This document shows positions 8,936 through 17,023 of a stretch of 64,000 nt of DNA, in pieces. Origin of the DNA: an uncultured Selenomonadales bacterium (GTDB taxonomy: Bacteria > Bacillota > Negativicutes > Selenomonadales > Selenomonadaceae); NCBI GenBank assembly GCA_947307055.1, contig CAMZHX010000011.1:1-64000 (forward strand). Direction: 5' to 3'. Under the pieces are notes generated by a model that worked only from the letters and a program-made list of their open reading frames with translations, did not search any database and was not told the DNA's origin. Position numbers and translations under genes: made by a program. Position 1 is the stretch's first letter; each line of letters begins with the position of its first letter.

Positions 8936-9211
8936 TTATTGCCGCGCTTGATAGGGCATCTCGCCTTCTTTGGCTAGTCCTAAATCTTCACGCGCCAATT
9001 TCTCAATGTTGTTAATGTCCTGCAGTTCGGCGAGTTCCTTGCGCAATTTCTCATTAGTCGCCTTTGCCTTCTCTAATCGTTTATCGGCGATTCGCTGACT
9101 TTCGCTAACGTGCGCCAAGTGAACTTGCTGAGAAATTAAAACCGTCGAGAAGTAAACGATCATCGCCAGCATAACCACCGCGAACCAGTTAAAACTTTTT
9201 CTTTGGGTCAT
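8936..9211 (-). CDS. Septum formation initiator (DivIC/FtsB family)
   Basis: A 91-residue bitopic membrane protein: a short cytoplasmic N-terminus, one membrane helix (about 8-26), then a long coiled coil (ESQRIADKRLEKAKATNEKL) ending in the family hallmark IEKLAREDLGL. Such proteins scaffold the divisome with FtsL and DivIB/FtsQ. GAGGAGG precedes the ATG. It is the first gene of the leftward operon, directly behind the promoter at 9236-9264. Confidence 0.9.
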   Translation of the reverse strand: MTQRKSFNWFAVVMLAMIVYFSTVLISQQVHLAHVSESQRIADKRLEKAKATNEKLRKELAELQDINNIEKLAREDLGLAKEGEMPYQARQ

Positions 9212-9235
9212 TACGTCGCCTCCTCAATTTGTCCT

Positions 9236-9264
9236 ATAATAGCAGTTAGGGCGGTCTTTCGCAA
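9236..9264 (-). promoter_or_regulatory. Sigma-70 promoter of the divIC-tilS-hpt-ftsH operon
   Basis: Minus-strand TTGCGA (9264-9259), a 17-base spacer and TATTAT (9241-9236) lie 25 bases before divIC. The promoter sits just past the stop of the FkbM gene. Confidence 0.7.
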
Positions 9265-9265
9265 G

Positions 9266-10378
9266 TTAATAATTTTCGGCGTAGACAATGCCCTTTCTGA
9301 AATCCGCCGTGTCAAAAATTTTCGGGTCGTAAAGAAAAATCATATAGCCCGCGCTCGTCGAAGTTTGGTAGCCGTACTTTTGGAAAATGGATTTTATCTT
9401 GATTAAGTCGTCGGCTTTGTGATAGCTGCAGACTGAAGCTTTGACTTTGTTATTGGTGAGAATTTTTTTCGCGCCGCGCAGGGCAAGTGGTTCGGCTCCT
9501 TCAATGTCCATTTTGAGGAAAATTTTTTCGCCGCGCAAATCGGGCAGGGCGTCATCGATTGTAATATTTTTGTCGTCCGTGACATTCGAGACAAAGCGCG
9601 GGATAAGTTCCACTTTGTCGCGATAATTTCTGAACGTCTGACTTAGCGGCTCAAGCCATTGGGAATCAGACTCGAACAAATACATTTTGGAGCACAAGTC
9701 AACGTATCGCAAAGCGAAATTTCCTTCGCAAACGCCCGCGTCAATGACGATGTCGCCCGCGTTGACTTTATGCTCGCCTTTTATGTATAGGTGCGGCGAA
9801 GTCGGCAGTTGCTCCGACATGAGATTTTCTACAAATTGCTCGCCGTCTTTAATGAAAAATTTTTTGTCTCGCGGATAATACATCTTTCGCCAATCGCCGC
9901 TGACCGTTTGAAACTGAATGTATGGCAAGTCAAGTTCGCTATCAAAAAAAACCCTGTGGAGCTGACCTTTATTATTTGGCAGGTACTGATTGAAAATAGA
10001 AATTTCGTTTGTCTTCCAATACTCCAACGTCTCTTGAATTGCTCGGTCATCGAAGTCTTCATATTTTTTAATCATCAACTGCTTGAGGAGCCAATAGGGT
10101 TTTTGGAATTTCTCCTGCGTCCCGATTCCAATTTCAATCATTTGTGGGGCAATGTCATTAAAAAGGTCTTCACCGCAAGCAAAAATCGCTACTTCCCATG
10201 ACAAATTTAAAATCTCGTTGAGAGGGTAGACGGGATAATTTTTAATTAAAGTCGATTTCTCTTCCAAGTCCAATGAAACAATTCCCGCGATGTCGTATTC
10301 AATTCTCTCGGCAAGTTCGCAGAGTTTTGCGCAAAAGCTTTCGTGTATGTATGGAAGTTTCATTATGATGATTCGCAT
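9266..10378 (-). CDS. FkbM family methyltransferase
   Basis: The C-terminal half is an FkbM-type SAM methyltransferase: GDIVIDAGVCEGNFALRY is the SAM-binding loop, MYLFESD the acidic loop, and FLKMDIEGAEPLALRGA the family signature. The N-terminal 150 residues, with IVSLDLEEKSTLIKNYPVYPL, resemble the partner domain found in polysaccharide methyltransferases. FkbM enzymes usually O-methylate sugars or natural products, so a role in surface glycan decoration is plausible but inferred. ATG 10378 has AAAGGA at good spacing. The gene is transcribed alone and is divergent from the secreted protein gene. Confidence 0.85.
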   Translation of the reverse strand: MRIIIMKLPYIHESFCAKLCELAERIEYDIAGIVSLDLEEKSTLIKNYPVYPLNEILNLSWEVAIFACGEDLFNDIAPQMIEIGIGTQEKFQKPYWLLKQLMIKKYEDFDDRAIQETLEYWKTNEISIFNQYLPNNKGQLHRVFFDSELDLPYIQFQTVSGDWRKMYYPRDKKFFIKDGEQFVENLMSEQLPTSPHLYIKGEHKVNAGDIVIDAGVCEGNFALRYVDLCSKMYLFESDSQWLEPLSQTFRNYRDKVELIPRFVSNVTDDKNITIDDALPDLRGEKIFLKMDIEGAEPLALRGAKKILTNNKVKASVCSYHKADDLIKIKSIFQKYGYQTSTSAGYMIFLYDPKIFDTADFRKGIVYAENY

Positions 10379-10442
10379 ATGCCGATTCCTTTCGAGCCGA
10401 AATTTTCATTTATATTTCAACGTGCATTATACTTTTCCTGCC

Positions 10443-10471
10443 TTGACAAAGAAAATCGGCAAGGTTATTAT
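10443..10471 (+). promoter_or_regulatory. Near-consensus sigma-70 promoter
   Basis: TTGACA (10443-10448), 17 bases, TATTAT (10466-10471). Transcription should start near 10478, about 20 bases before the ATG of the secreted protein at 10497, with GGAGG in between. Confidence 0.85.
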
Positions 10472-10496
10472 GCAAAAAAATTTTGGAGGTAGCGTT

Positions 10497-11462
10497 ATGA
10501 AATTCAGACTAAAAAAGTTGGCGGCAGTCTTGGCGATTGGCGGCGCGATTTTTTTCGGCGGCAATGCTCAAGCCGACGCCGCTAGCATGACTAATGATGG
10601 CATGTGGGCTTTCCGCGAAGCTTATACCTCGCAAGTTCCCGACACGCGCGTTTTCGAGCAGGACTTAACACTTATCGCTACAAATTTTCATCTCGACATA
10701 GATTCAAAAACGCAAATCCTTAAAGACGGCTCCTTCAGAATGGGCGGGCAATTCAACTGGACTTACACCAACCTAAAAAGAAATTATTCGACCAACAGCA
10801 CAATTCCATTTTACATTGAGCAAATCGGCAACGATATGACCCTTTATGTTAAGCGCAGAGGTCGTTGGAGTAAAATGCTTTTGCCGGGCTTGCCGTCGAG
10901 TATCGCTCTCCTTTGGAAGTCGAACGACCCCGAAATCACGAACGCTATTTTGGACGCCGTAAAGAAAATCGAAGTCTTGAACGATACGCCCGACTTGCGG
11001 ACTATGAATGTTACTTTGGACGGCATGAAGCTCGCAAATATTTTGAATGCAAATTCTGAAGCGACGTTTGCAAACCTTTCGGGCGACGCCCTCACCGAAG
11101 AAAAAGAAATTTTTTATCGTTGGCTGTCGGCGTTCAGAAAGACTGATATAACTTTTGCATGGACTGTCAATAAGCCGAGCTGGACGACTGCAACCGCCGC
11201 GTTCGATTTAACGTCGATTATGCGCGCCTATGCAATTTACGTCCTCGACGAGGCGGCCGCCGGTCGCGTAGTCCTCACCGACGAAGAACGCGACCTACTC
11301 GACGCTATGGGCTACTACGCCGAGCTTAGGTCTTACACTACGCAAATCAAGGCGCAAGATGATAACTTTGTCGATGTCCCCGCCGATTTGTCGGCCGTGC
11401 CGGAAAATGATAACTCGCTTGACGATATTTTCAGGGAAATGACCACCGTTGTTGAAAAATAA
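10497..11462 (+). CDS. Secreted protein of unknown function
   Basis: I do not recognise the family. The 321-residue protein has a textbook signal peptide (MKFRLKKLAAVLAIGGAIFF, then ADAAS as the likely cleavage region). The mature part is mixed alpha/beta without cysteines. It includes a beta-rich first half with QFNWTYTNLKRNY and a helical acidic C-terminus. A LolA/LppX-like lipid-binding fold is possible but only a guess. The ATG has GGAGG 8 bases upstream. A strong promoter and a strong terminator on either side make this a single-gene, probably abundant transcript. Confidence 0.8.
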   Translation: MKFRLKKLAAVLAIGGAIFFGGNAQADAASMTNDGMWAFREAYTSQVPDTRVFEQDLTLIATNFHLDIDSKTQILKDGSFRMGGQFNWTYTNLKRNYSTNSTIPFYIEQIGNDMTLYVKRRGRWSKMLLPGLPSSIALLWKSNDPEITNAILDAVKKIEVLNDTPDLRTMNVTLDGMKLANILNANSEATFANLSGDALTEEKEIFYRWLSAFRKTDITFAWTVNKPSWTTATAAFDLTSIMRAYAIYVLDEAAAGRVVLTDEERDLLDAMGYYAELRSYTTQIKAQDDNFVDVPADLSAVPENDNSLDDIFREMTTVVEK

Positions 11463-11501
11463 ATTCTAAATAATTTTGTTGGCGTCGTCGCCGGATGACG
11501 C

Positions 11502-11575
11502 AAGGCATTTGCACGAACTGTAGGCAAGAGCTTAAAAGCTTCGGAAAGTTCGTGGCAGATGCCTTTTATTTTTGG
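11502..11575 (+). terminator. Long-stem intrinsic terminator
   Basis: AAGGCAT and CACGAACT on the left pair perfectly with AGTTCGTG and ATGCCTT on the right, and an inner AAGCTT hairpin is also possible. A T-rich run (TTTTATTTTT) follows. It ends the secreted-protein transcript just before the next ribosome site. Confidence 0.8.
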
Positions 11576-11586
11576 GAGGGCTTGCG

Positions 11587-12006
11587 ATGATTTTCATACC
11601 GATAGCAGTTGCAGTCTTAGCGAACGTCTTTTATCACGTGGCGAGCAAATCCATTTCGCCCGAACAAAATGCCTTTATGGGCTTGGTCGTCAACTACGCG
11701 ACAGCACTTTTTGCGAGCGCGATTTTATTTTTCCTGACGCCGCACGAGAAAATTTTAATCGAGGCGACCAAAACAAATTGGGCTTGCATTTTAATGGGCT
11801 TGTCGATAACGGGAGTTGAAGCGGCGTTCATAATGATTTACAGGTCGGGCGGCGAACTCTCAACCGCGTCGCTAATTGTGAACATTCTAATCGCGATTGC
11901 AATGTTGGCAGTCGGAGGAATTTTTTATCACGAACAAATTTCACTGCAAAAAATTTTCGGCGCGGCTCTTTGTATCGCGGGCGTCATAATACTTTCCTTG
12001 CACTGA
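11587..12006 (+). CDS. Small EamA-like membrane protein (half-size DMT transporter)
   Basis: The 139-residue protein has four to five membrane helices: MIFIPIAVAVLANVFYHVA, a second containing YATALFASAILFF, a third around CILMGLSITGVEAAFIMIY, and a C-terminal pair ending GAALCIAGVIILSL. The final GAALCIAGVIIL is typical of EamA/DMT proteins. At half the usual ten-helix length it would have to work as a dimer. ATG 11587 has GGGAGGG 6 bases upstream. The substrate is unknown. Confidence 0.75.
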   Translation: MIFIPIAVAVLANVFYHVASKSISPEQNAFMGLVVNYATALFASAILFFLTPHEKILIEATKTNWACILMGLSITGVEAAFIMIYRSGGELSTASLIVNILIAIAMLAVGGIFYHEQISLQKIFGAALCIAGVIILSLH

Positions 12007-12024
12007 AAAAATTTTTGTAAAGCG

Positions 12025-12053
12025 TTGACGCTTGAAATTTCTAAAAGTATAAT
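12025..12053 (+). promoter_or_regulatory. Sigma-70 promoter of the sucrose operon with overlapping palindrome
   Basis: TTGACG (12025-12030), 17 bases, then TATAAT (12048-12053) give a strong promoter with a leader of about 60 bases. The -35 box lies in a short palindrome, AGCGT-TG-ACGCT (12021-12032), which could be an operator half. No regulator gene is adjacent. Confidence 0.8.
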
Positions 12054-12119
12054 CTAAGCGGTTTCTAACCAAAAATTTTTAATGGGTTTTTATAACATTC
12101 AGGAGGGTGTGGTTTTTTT

Positions 12120-14045
12120 ATGGCAAAGGACATCCGCATAAGCAGCCCGCTGAACGGTAAGTTGGTTCCGTTGAATTCAATCAACGACCCCGTTTTCGCG
12201 AGCGGCGCAATGGGACGTGGTATTGCCGTCCAAGACCCGAAGGGGCAAGTTTTTTCGCCGTTCGATGGTGAAATTACAGTTTTCTTCCCGACGGGACACG
12301 CAATCGGCCTTAAGTCCGACGACGGTATCGAACTTTTGATTCACGTCGGCATGGACACGGTCAAGATGAATGGCGAAGGTTTCACGCCAAAAGCAGAGGC
12401 CGGCGACAAAATTAAACGCGGTCAGCTCCTGCTCGAATTCAGCCCCGAAGCTATAAAGAAGGCGGGCTACGAAACCACTACGCCGGTTGTCGTCACCAAT
12501 CACGCTGATTTTGGCGACATTACGGTCGAACTCGACGGACAGTCTATCACGGCTAAGGCTCCGGCTGAAGACGCTAACGCAGGTCCCGTTGAAAAAGACG
12601 CGGACGACTCGCAATACGACGGACTGCCCGACGAAGAACGCGTTGCTAAACTCATCATGAAGTACGTCGGCGGCCCCGATAACGTAAGAACCGCTGAACA
12701 CTGCGCGACGCGTCTGCGCTTGATTGTCAATGACAAATCGAAGATTCAAGAAAAGAAAGTTGAGAATATCGAGGGCGTCAAAGGACAATTCTTCGCGGCT
12801 CAGCAGTACCAAATTATTTGCGGCACAGGTTTTGTCGACAAGGTTACGGAAGAATTCATCAAGCTCAAACCGTCATTAGCAGGCGGCGGCGGTAAGGAAG
12901 CAGCCTACGCCGAAATGAGCTTAATGCAGAAAATTTCCCGTACCTTAGGCGACGTGTTCGTCCCGATTATCCCCGTTCTCGTTGCAACAGGTCTTTTCAT
13001 GGGTGCTCGTGGTGCTATCCTTTCACTCGGTAGCGAATGGGATCCCAACTTCCTGCTCATGACTCAGGTTTTGACTGATACGGCGTTTGCATTTTTGCCG
13101 GCTCTAGTCTGCTGGTCGACTATGAATAAGTTCGGCGGCACAGCAGTTATTGGTATCGTTTTAGGTTTAATGCTCGTCTTCCCTGGCCTTCCGAATGCGT
13201 ATGTCGTTGGTGGCTCGGCGGCTGAAATCGCGGAAAAAGGTCTCACTTGGGTTGAGGCATCAGCTATGCCCGAATACGCCGGCAAAACTCCTATTCCGCT
13301 CGATTTGGGTTTCGTAACAATTCCGCTCGTCGGCTATCAAGGCTCGGTTCTCCCTGCACTCGTTTTAGGTATCTTCGCAGCTAAATTCCAGCAATTCTTG
13401 AAAACTTTTATCCCCGATATGATTGACCTTATCGTTACTCCTTTCTTGACTTTGACTGTTTCGATGGCTCTTGGCTTCTTGGTAGTTGGTCCTATCATGC
13501 ACGGTTTGGAATCTTTAGTCTTTGGTGCAGTTCAAAGCTTCTTGACCATTCCGATTATCGGCGGCTTGATTATCGGCGGCTTGCAACAAGTCATCGTTAT
13601 TTTCGGTGTCCACCACGTCTTCAGCGCGTTGGAAATTTATCTGCTGTCAACTCAAGGCTCCGACCCCTTCAACGCGATTATCACTTGCGCGACGATTGCT
13701 CAAGGTGGTGCGGCATTGGCGGTTTCGCTCAAAACTCAAGACCCGCGTAAACGTGCTCTCTATATCTCCTCGACGGTTCCTGCGTTCTTGGGCATCACTG
13801 AACCCGCTATCTTCGGTATTAACCTTCGCCTTATGAAGCCCTTCATGTTCGGTTGCGTCGGCGGTGCGGCTGGCGGTGCTGTTTCTAGCTTCTTAGGTCT
13901 CGCCGGTACTGGTATGGGTATTACGGTTCTGCCCGGTATGCTCCTCTACATGAACGGACAAATTGTTCAGTATATCATCGTCAACTTGATTGCGTTTGCA
14001 GTCGGCTTCGCGCTTACTTACGTACTGTTCAAACACGACGAATAA
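12120..14045 (+). CDS. PTS sucrose/beta-glucoside-type EIIABC component
   Basis: This single-chain sugar phosphotransferase permease has the order EIIA-EIIB-EIIC. EIIA (about 1-150) has the phospho-accepting His 75 in LLIHVGMDTV. EIIB (about 170-250) has Cys 195 in HCATRLRL. EIIC (about 270-640) has roughly ten membrane helices and the motif GITEPAIFG. The GH32 sucrose-6-phosphate hydrolase downstream makes sucrose the likely substrate, imported and phosphorylated. EIIA at the N-terminus is less common than at the C-terminus in this family. GGAGGGTG lies before the ATG. Confidence 0.92.
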   Translation: MAKDIRISSPLNGKLVPLNSINDPVFASGAMGRGIAVQDPKGQVFSPFDGEITVFFPTGHAIGLKSDDGIELLIHVGMDTVKMNGEGFTPKAEAGDKIKRGQLLLEFSPEAIKKAGYETTTPVVVTNHADFGDITVELDGQSITAKAPAEDANAGPVEKDADDSQYDGLPDEERVAKLIMKYVGGPDNVRTAEHCATRLRLIVNDKSKIQEKKVENIEGVKGQFFAAQQYQIICGTGFVDKVTEEFIKLKPSLAGGGGKEAAYAEMSLMQKISRTLGDVFVPIIPVLVATGLFMGARGAILSLGSEWDPNFLLMTQVLTDTAFAFLPALVCWSTMNKFGGTAVIGIVLGLMLVFPGLPNAYVVGGSAAEIAEKGLTWVEASAMPEYAGKTPIPLDLGFVTIPLVGYQGSVLPALVLGIFAAKFQQFLKTFIPDMIDLIVTPFLTLTVSMALGFLVVGPIMHGLESLVFGAVQSFLTIPIIGGLIIGGLQQVIVIFGVHHVFSALEIYLLSTQGSDPFNAIITCATIAQGGAALAVSLKTQDPRKRALYISSTVPAFLGITEPAIFGINLRLMKPFMFGCVGGAAGGAVSSFLGLAGTGMGITVLPGMLLYMNGQIVQYIIVNLIAFAVGFALTYVLFKHDE

Positions 14046-14099
14046 AATTTTTCTGGTCACCTCTTACTTATTGAAAGAAGTTGCCGCGCTCGGAAAAGC

Positions 14100-14165
14100 A
14101 ATGCGTAATTAGGAATGCGCAATGCGCAATGAAAAAAAATTACGCATTACGCACTACGCATTATT
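14100..14165. repeat. Head-to-head heptamer-repeat hairpin (GCGTAAT family)
   Basis: Units of AATGCGTAAT/AATGCGC on the left face ATTACGCATTACGC on the right across a run of A. It lies between the PTS gene and the next two small genes and might dampen read-through. Confidence 0.8.
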
Positions 14166-14249
14166 AATTGCATTTCGGGCGCGGCTCTTTTTAAATAATC
14201 TTGTTACTGTCATTTATATCATTCCCGAAGCTGATAGGAGGTGTTTCTC

Positions 14250-14531
14250 ATGGCTGATTTAGAAAGAAAAGTTGAAAAGCTCGACGAACGCGTCACGAGT
14301 CTTGAACAACGAGTTACTGAAACGACTGCAAATGTCAACAGCTTGATTCGTGAGTTTAAAGATTTCAAAGACGAAATGCGTCAACAAAATCAAATGCGCG
14401 CTGAAGATATTCGCGAAATTCGAGCAAGTCTTGAAAACATGGGTAGACACGTCCGCAATTTGTCTTTGACGGCAATGGGTGCTATTGGCACAATGGTCGT
14501 CACTGTAATTATTTCCTTACTAAGAAGTTGA
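14250..14531 (+). CDS. Small coiled-coil, C-tail-anchored protein (copy 1)
   Basis: The family is not recognised with certainty. The 93 residues begin with a strong heptad coiled coil (KVEKLDERVTSLEQRVTET), continue through a second amphipathic stretch (DIREIRASLENMGRHVRNLS) and end in one membrane helix (about 71-90) with a short Arg tail. The neighbouring gene encodes a paralogue of the same length that shares EDIREIR, MG+HVRNLS and the C-terminal helix. ATG 14250 follows AGGAGG, and an in-frame GTG at 14241 is inferior. Both lie between the sucrose permease and hydrolase genes. A membrane-tethered scaffold is a guess. Confidence 0.8.
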   Translation: MADLERKVEKLDERVTSLEQRVTETTANVNSLIREFKDFKDEMRQQNQMRAEDIREIRASLENMGRHVRNLSLTAMGAIGTMVVTVIISLLRS

Positions 14532-14546
14532 TGGGAGATGATTCAA

Positions 14547-14828
14547 ATGACTGAACAAGAAAAAATTAACGCTGATGTTCAAATGAAACTGGCTATGCAA
14601 GACGCCAAATTTGCGGTGTTCATGCAAGAACTTCAGCAACAACGTGAAGACATTCGCGAAATTCGTCAAGACATGAAGGCTATGCAAGCTAATCTCGACG
14701 CAAAAATTGACAGCATGGGCAAACATGTTCGTAACTTGTCGATAACAGCAATGGCGGCGGTCGGCGGTATGTTTGTCGCCGTCGGCGCAATGGTCGCCAC
14801 AGTTATTTATACTATTCTTAAAAGTTAA
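14547..14828 (+). CDS. Small coiled-coil, C-tail-anchored protein (copy 2)
   Basis: Paralogue of the preceding gene, also 93 residues from ATG 14547 (GGGAG 9 bases upstream; the ATG at 14538 touches that site). It has a Gln/Met-rich coiled coil with EDIREIRQDMKAMQ, the shared MGKHVRNLSITAM block and a C-terminal membrane helix ending TILKS. It starts 15 bases after copy 1 and ends 12 bases before the GH32 gene, so all three are surely co-transcribed. Pairing of the two coils is a natural hypothesis. Confidence 0.8.
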   Translation: MTEQEKINADVQMKLAMQDAKFAVFMQELQQQREDIREIRQDMKAMQANLDAKIDSMGKHVRNLSITAMAAVGGMFVAVGAMVATVIYTILKS

Positions 14829-14840
14829 GGAGGAATTTTT

Positions 14841-16394
14841 ATGGCAAAAAAATCCGGTGAAACCTTGGAGGCTATCAAGGCGAAGTTCAACAAGCAAGCA
14901 GTCGACGAACGCGTCCGCAAAGAAATTCCCTACACAACTCGCTGGCATAATCATTTCCACATTGACGCGCCGCACTCCCTGATTAGCGACCCGAACGGCT
15001 TGTGCCAATGCGACGGCACCTATCACATTTTCTGTCAGTGGAATCCCGTTCCCGAAAATCAGCAATGGCACAAAAATAAATCTTGGATGCACACCGCGAC
15101 CAAAGATTTTATCAACTACACTATGCCTGAACTTTCGCTCTGGCCCAGAGATGAGTACGATAAAGACGGCTGCCACTCCGGCTGCGGTTTCGTCGAGGAC
15201 GGCAAAGTTCGCGTCTTCTACACCTGCAACGCTCGCGATGAAAATTACGTTCGCACCGTCGCGCAACGTTTCGGCACCCTTCAGGACGACGGCTCCATTA
15301 AATTGGACGAAATTCAAGTTTACGGCAACCCCGAAGGTTACACCGCCCATTTCAGAGACCCGAACTTCTTCTATCGCAATGGCGTTCGCTATTTCGCTAT
15401 GGCCGCGCAGCGTATGAGCGACCCCGCTAAGAGTTCGCGCCCCACTAACGGTGCTGTCCTCATCTACAAGGAAAAACCCGAAGGCGGTTGGGAATTGCTC
15501 GGCGAAGTCAAAACCGATTACTACGATTTCGGCTACATGTGGGAATGCCCCAACCTTTTGCAGTTCGAGGATATGGACGTTTTGATTGTCTGCCCGCAAG
15601 GCGTCAAGCATGAAGAGCTTAAATATCAAAATCACTGCCTCGCCGGCTATTTCATCGGCCATTTCTCGGTTGATAGCCTCGATATGATTCACGGCAAGTT
15701 CCATGAGCTCGACAAGGGCTTTGATTTCTATTCCCCGCAAGTTTTCGCCAATGAAGCTCGCCACATCATGATTGGTTGGGTTGGTATGCCCGACCTCACC
15801 GACACGGTTGAATCCGCAAAAGACGGCTGGCTTTACTCCTTGACAATGCCGCGCGAACTCACGATTCATCAGGGCAAAGTCCGCAGTCAGCCCGTCAAAG
15901 AAATGGAAGGTCTTCGCCAAGAACGCACCGATGTCGACGTTTCCAACGCGAAAGATACAAATATCAATCTGCCGGAAGCCTCTGAGTCCGATATTAATAT
16001 TACATTCGGCGCGGCTCGCAAGATTGAAGTCTCCGTCAACTGGGGCAGTGAAAAATTCGTCATCAAGTACGACCGCGATAACCAAATTTTGATGCTCGAC
16101 CGCGAAGGCATGAAACTCGGCGGCAAAGGCATTCGACCGTTCAGCGACGGCAAAAACACCGACGTTAATATCGGCACGCGCAAATTTAAACTCTTCACTA
16201 ATCTTGAACTTAATTTCCGCCTCTTCGTCGACAAATCCGCTATTGAGCTTTTCCTCCAGGACGGCGAAGAAGCTTGCAGCCTTCTCGTTTACCCCGAAGA
16301 AGACGTTGCGCCCGTTCTCAAATTCGATGCTGATAAACCTATGCAGAGAATTTCCGGTGAAGTCTGGAAGCTCGGTAAATTCAACTATAAATAA
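14841..16394 (+). CDS. GH32 sucrose-6-phosphate hydrolase
   Basis: A GH32 enzyme of 517 residues, cytosolic (no signal peptide), expected to split sucrose-6-phosphate into glucose-6-phosphate and fructose. The three acidic active-site blocks are present: SDPNG with nucleophile Asp 50, FRDPNFF with the transition-state Asp near 173, and MWECPNLL with the acid/base Glu near 235. The C-terminal beta-sandwich ends in the usual DKSAIELFLQDGE. AAGGAGG precedes the ATG. The operon with a PTS permease supports the phosphorylated substrate. Confidence 0.93.
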   Translation: MAKKSGETLEAIKAKFNKQAVDERVRKEIPYTTRWHNHFHIDAPHSLISDPNGLCQCDGTYHIFCQWNPVPENQQWHKNKSWMHTATKDFINYTMPELSLWPRDEYDKDGCHSGCGFVEDGKVRVFYTCNARDENYVRTVAQRFGTLQDDGSIKLDEIQVYGNPEGYTAHFRDPNFFYRNGVRYFAMAAQRMSDPAKSSRPTNGAVLIYKEKPEGGWELLGEVKTDYYDFGYMWECPNLLQFEDMDVLIVCPQGVKHEELKYQNHCLAGYFIGHFSVDSLDMIHGKFHELDKGFDFYSPQVFANEARHIMIGWVGMPDLTDTVESAKDGWLYSLTMPRELTIHQGKVRSQPVKEMEGLRQERTDVDVSNAKDTNINLPEASESDINITFGAARKIEVSVNWGSEKFVIKYDRDNQILMLDREGMKLGGKGIRPFSDGKNTDVNIGTRKFKLFTNLELNFRLFVDKSAIELFLQDGEEACSLLVYPEEDVAPVLKFDADKPMQRISGEVWKLGKFNYK

Positions 16395-16442
16395 AATTTT
16401 CAAACGCTACGGCACGGCAATTTCGTTCAAATTATCTGTTCC

Positions 16443-16467
16443 CCCGCTTTTAAAGCGGGATTTTTTT
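16443..16467 (+). terminator. Intrinsic terminator of the sucrose operon
   Basis: The arms CCCGCT and AGCGGG, joined by a TTTAA-type loop, are followed by A and seven T. A close copy lies at 48131-48161. Confidence 0.9.
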
Positions 16468-16493
16468 GATATAATTCGTTCGGAGATGATTTT

Positions 16494-16764
16494 ATGATTG
16501 AAATGCGACGAGAATTTATTCACGGCAAAAAATTCGATGAACAATGGACAGAACTCGGATTAAATGACGATAACTTAAAAGATTTGCAGAAAATCCTTTT
16601 AGAAAATCCAAAAATCGGCGCAGTAATAAAAGGAACCGGCAGATTAAGAAAAATGCGCTACAGTTACGGAAATCGTGGAAAACTTATCGCAGGAAGAACG
16701 AAATTCGATTAAAAAATTGATTAAGCGGCTTGAAAAATGTTTTGAGGAACGAAAATTACCATGA
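16494..16764 (+). pseudogene. RelE/HigB-type toxin gene, broken by internal deletion
   Basis: From ATG 16494 (GGAG upstream) frame 1 reads a normal toxin start: the block GLNDDNLKDLQKILLENPK, then GTGRLRKMRYS and NRGK, but it hits a stop at 16712 after 72 codons. The next frame, from about 16676, reads VENLSQEERNSIKKLIKRLE and ends at a TGA at 16764 that overlaps the antitoxin ATG, exactly how intact toxins of this family end. The roughly 30 residues between, which contain the beta-strands and catalytic residues, are missing. So the gene carries an internal deletion plus frameshift and should be inactive. The family assignment is from memory of HigB/RelE proteins. Confidence 0.75.
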
Positions 16765-16952
16765 GTACCGCATACGAAATGATTAGCGAATCTTTGAACG
16801 AAATTATTAAGGATTTGGAAGAAAACAACGGTAAGAATCTTAAACGCGAGACTTTGTCGGCTGAAATTCAGAAAAAAAAGACCATACCTATTAAAAAAGT
16901 TATCAAACAAGATTCAATAAATAAATTCTTCGAGCCGCTCACAAGTTATTGA
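16761..16952 (+). pseudogene. HigA-like antitoxin, truncated
   Basis: The 63-residue product begins with MSTAYEMISESLNEIIKDLE and NGKNLKRETL, the start of antitoxins paired with RelE/HigB toxins. It then jumps to a short tail (KKVIKQDSINKFFEPL) without the helix-turn-helix DNA-binding domain that normally occupies the C-terminal half. It overlaps the toxin stop by ATGA. With the toxin also broken, the pair is a relic. A terminator follows at once. Confidence 0.65.
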
Positions 16953-16962
16953 AAAATTTTTT

Positions 16963-16993
16963 GCCTTTGCTATCGCGCAGAGGCATTTTTTTT
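16963..16993 (+). terminator. Intrinsic terminator after the toxin-antitoxin relic
   Basis: GCCTTTGC pairs with GCAGAGGC (one G-T pair) around a 6-base loop and is followed by A and eight T. Confidence 0.8.
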
Positions 16994-17023
16994 GCTATTA
17001 TTACGAAAAAAGGAGGGATTGCT

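Noticed and set aside
14520-16403. 627-codon open frame on the minus strand across the GH32 gene
   Set aside because: It mirrors the GH32 gene codon by codon, has no ribosome site and no recognisable domain; it is a composition shadow.
16949-17023. Longer start for the GutM protein
   Set aside because: It would place coding sequence over the terminator at 16963-16993; ATG 17024 has a better ribosome site.
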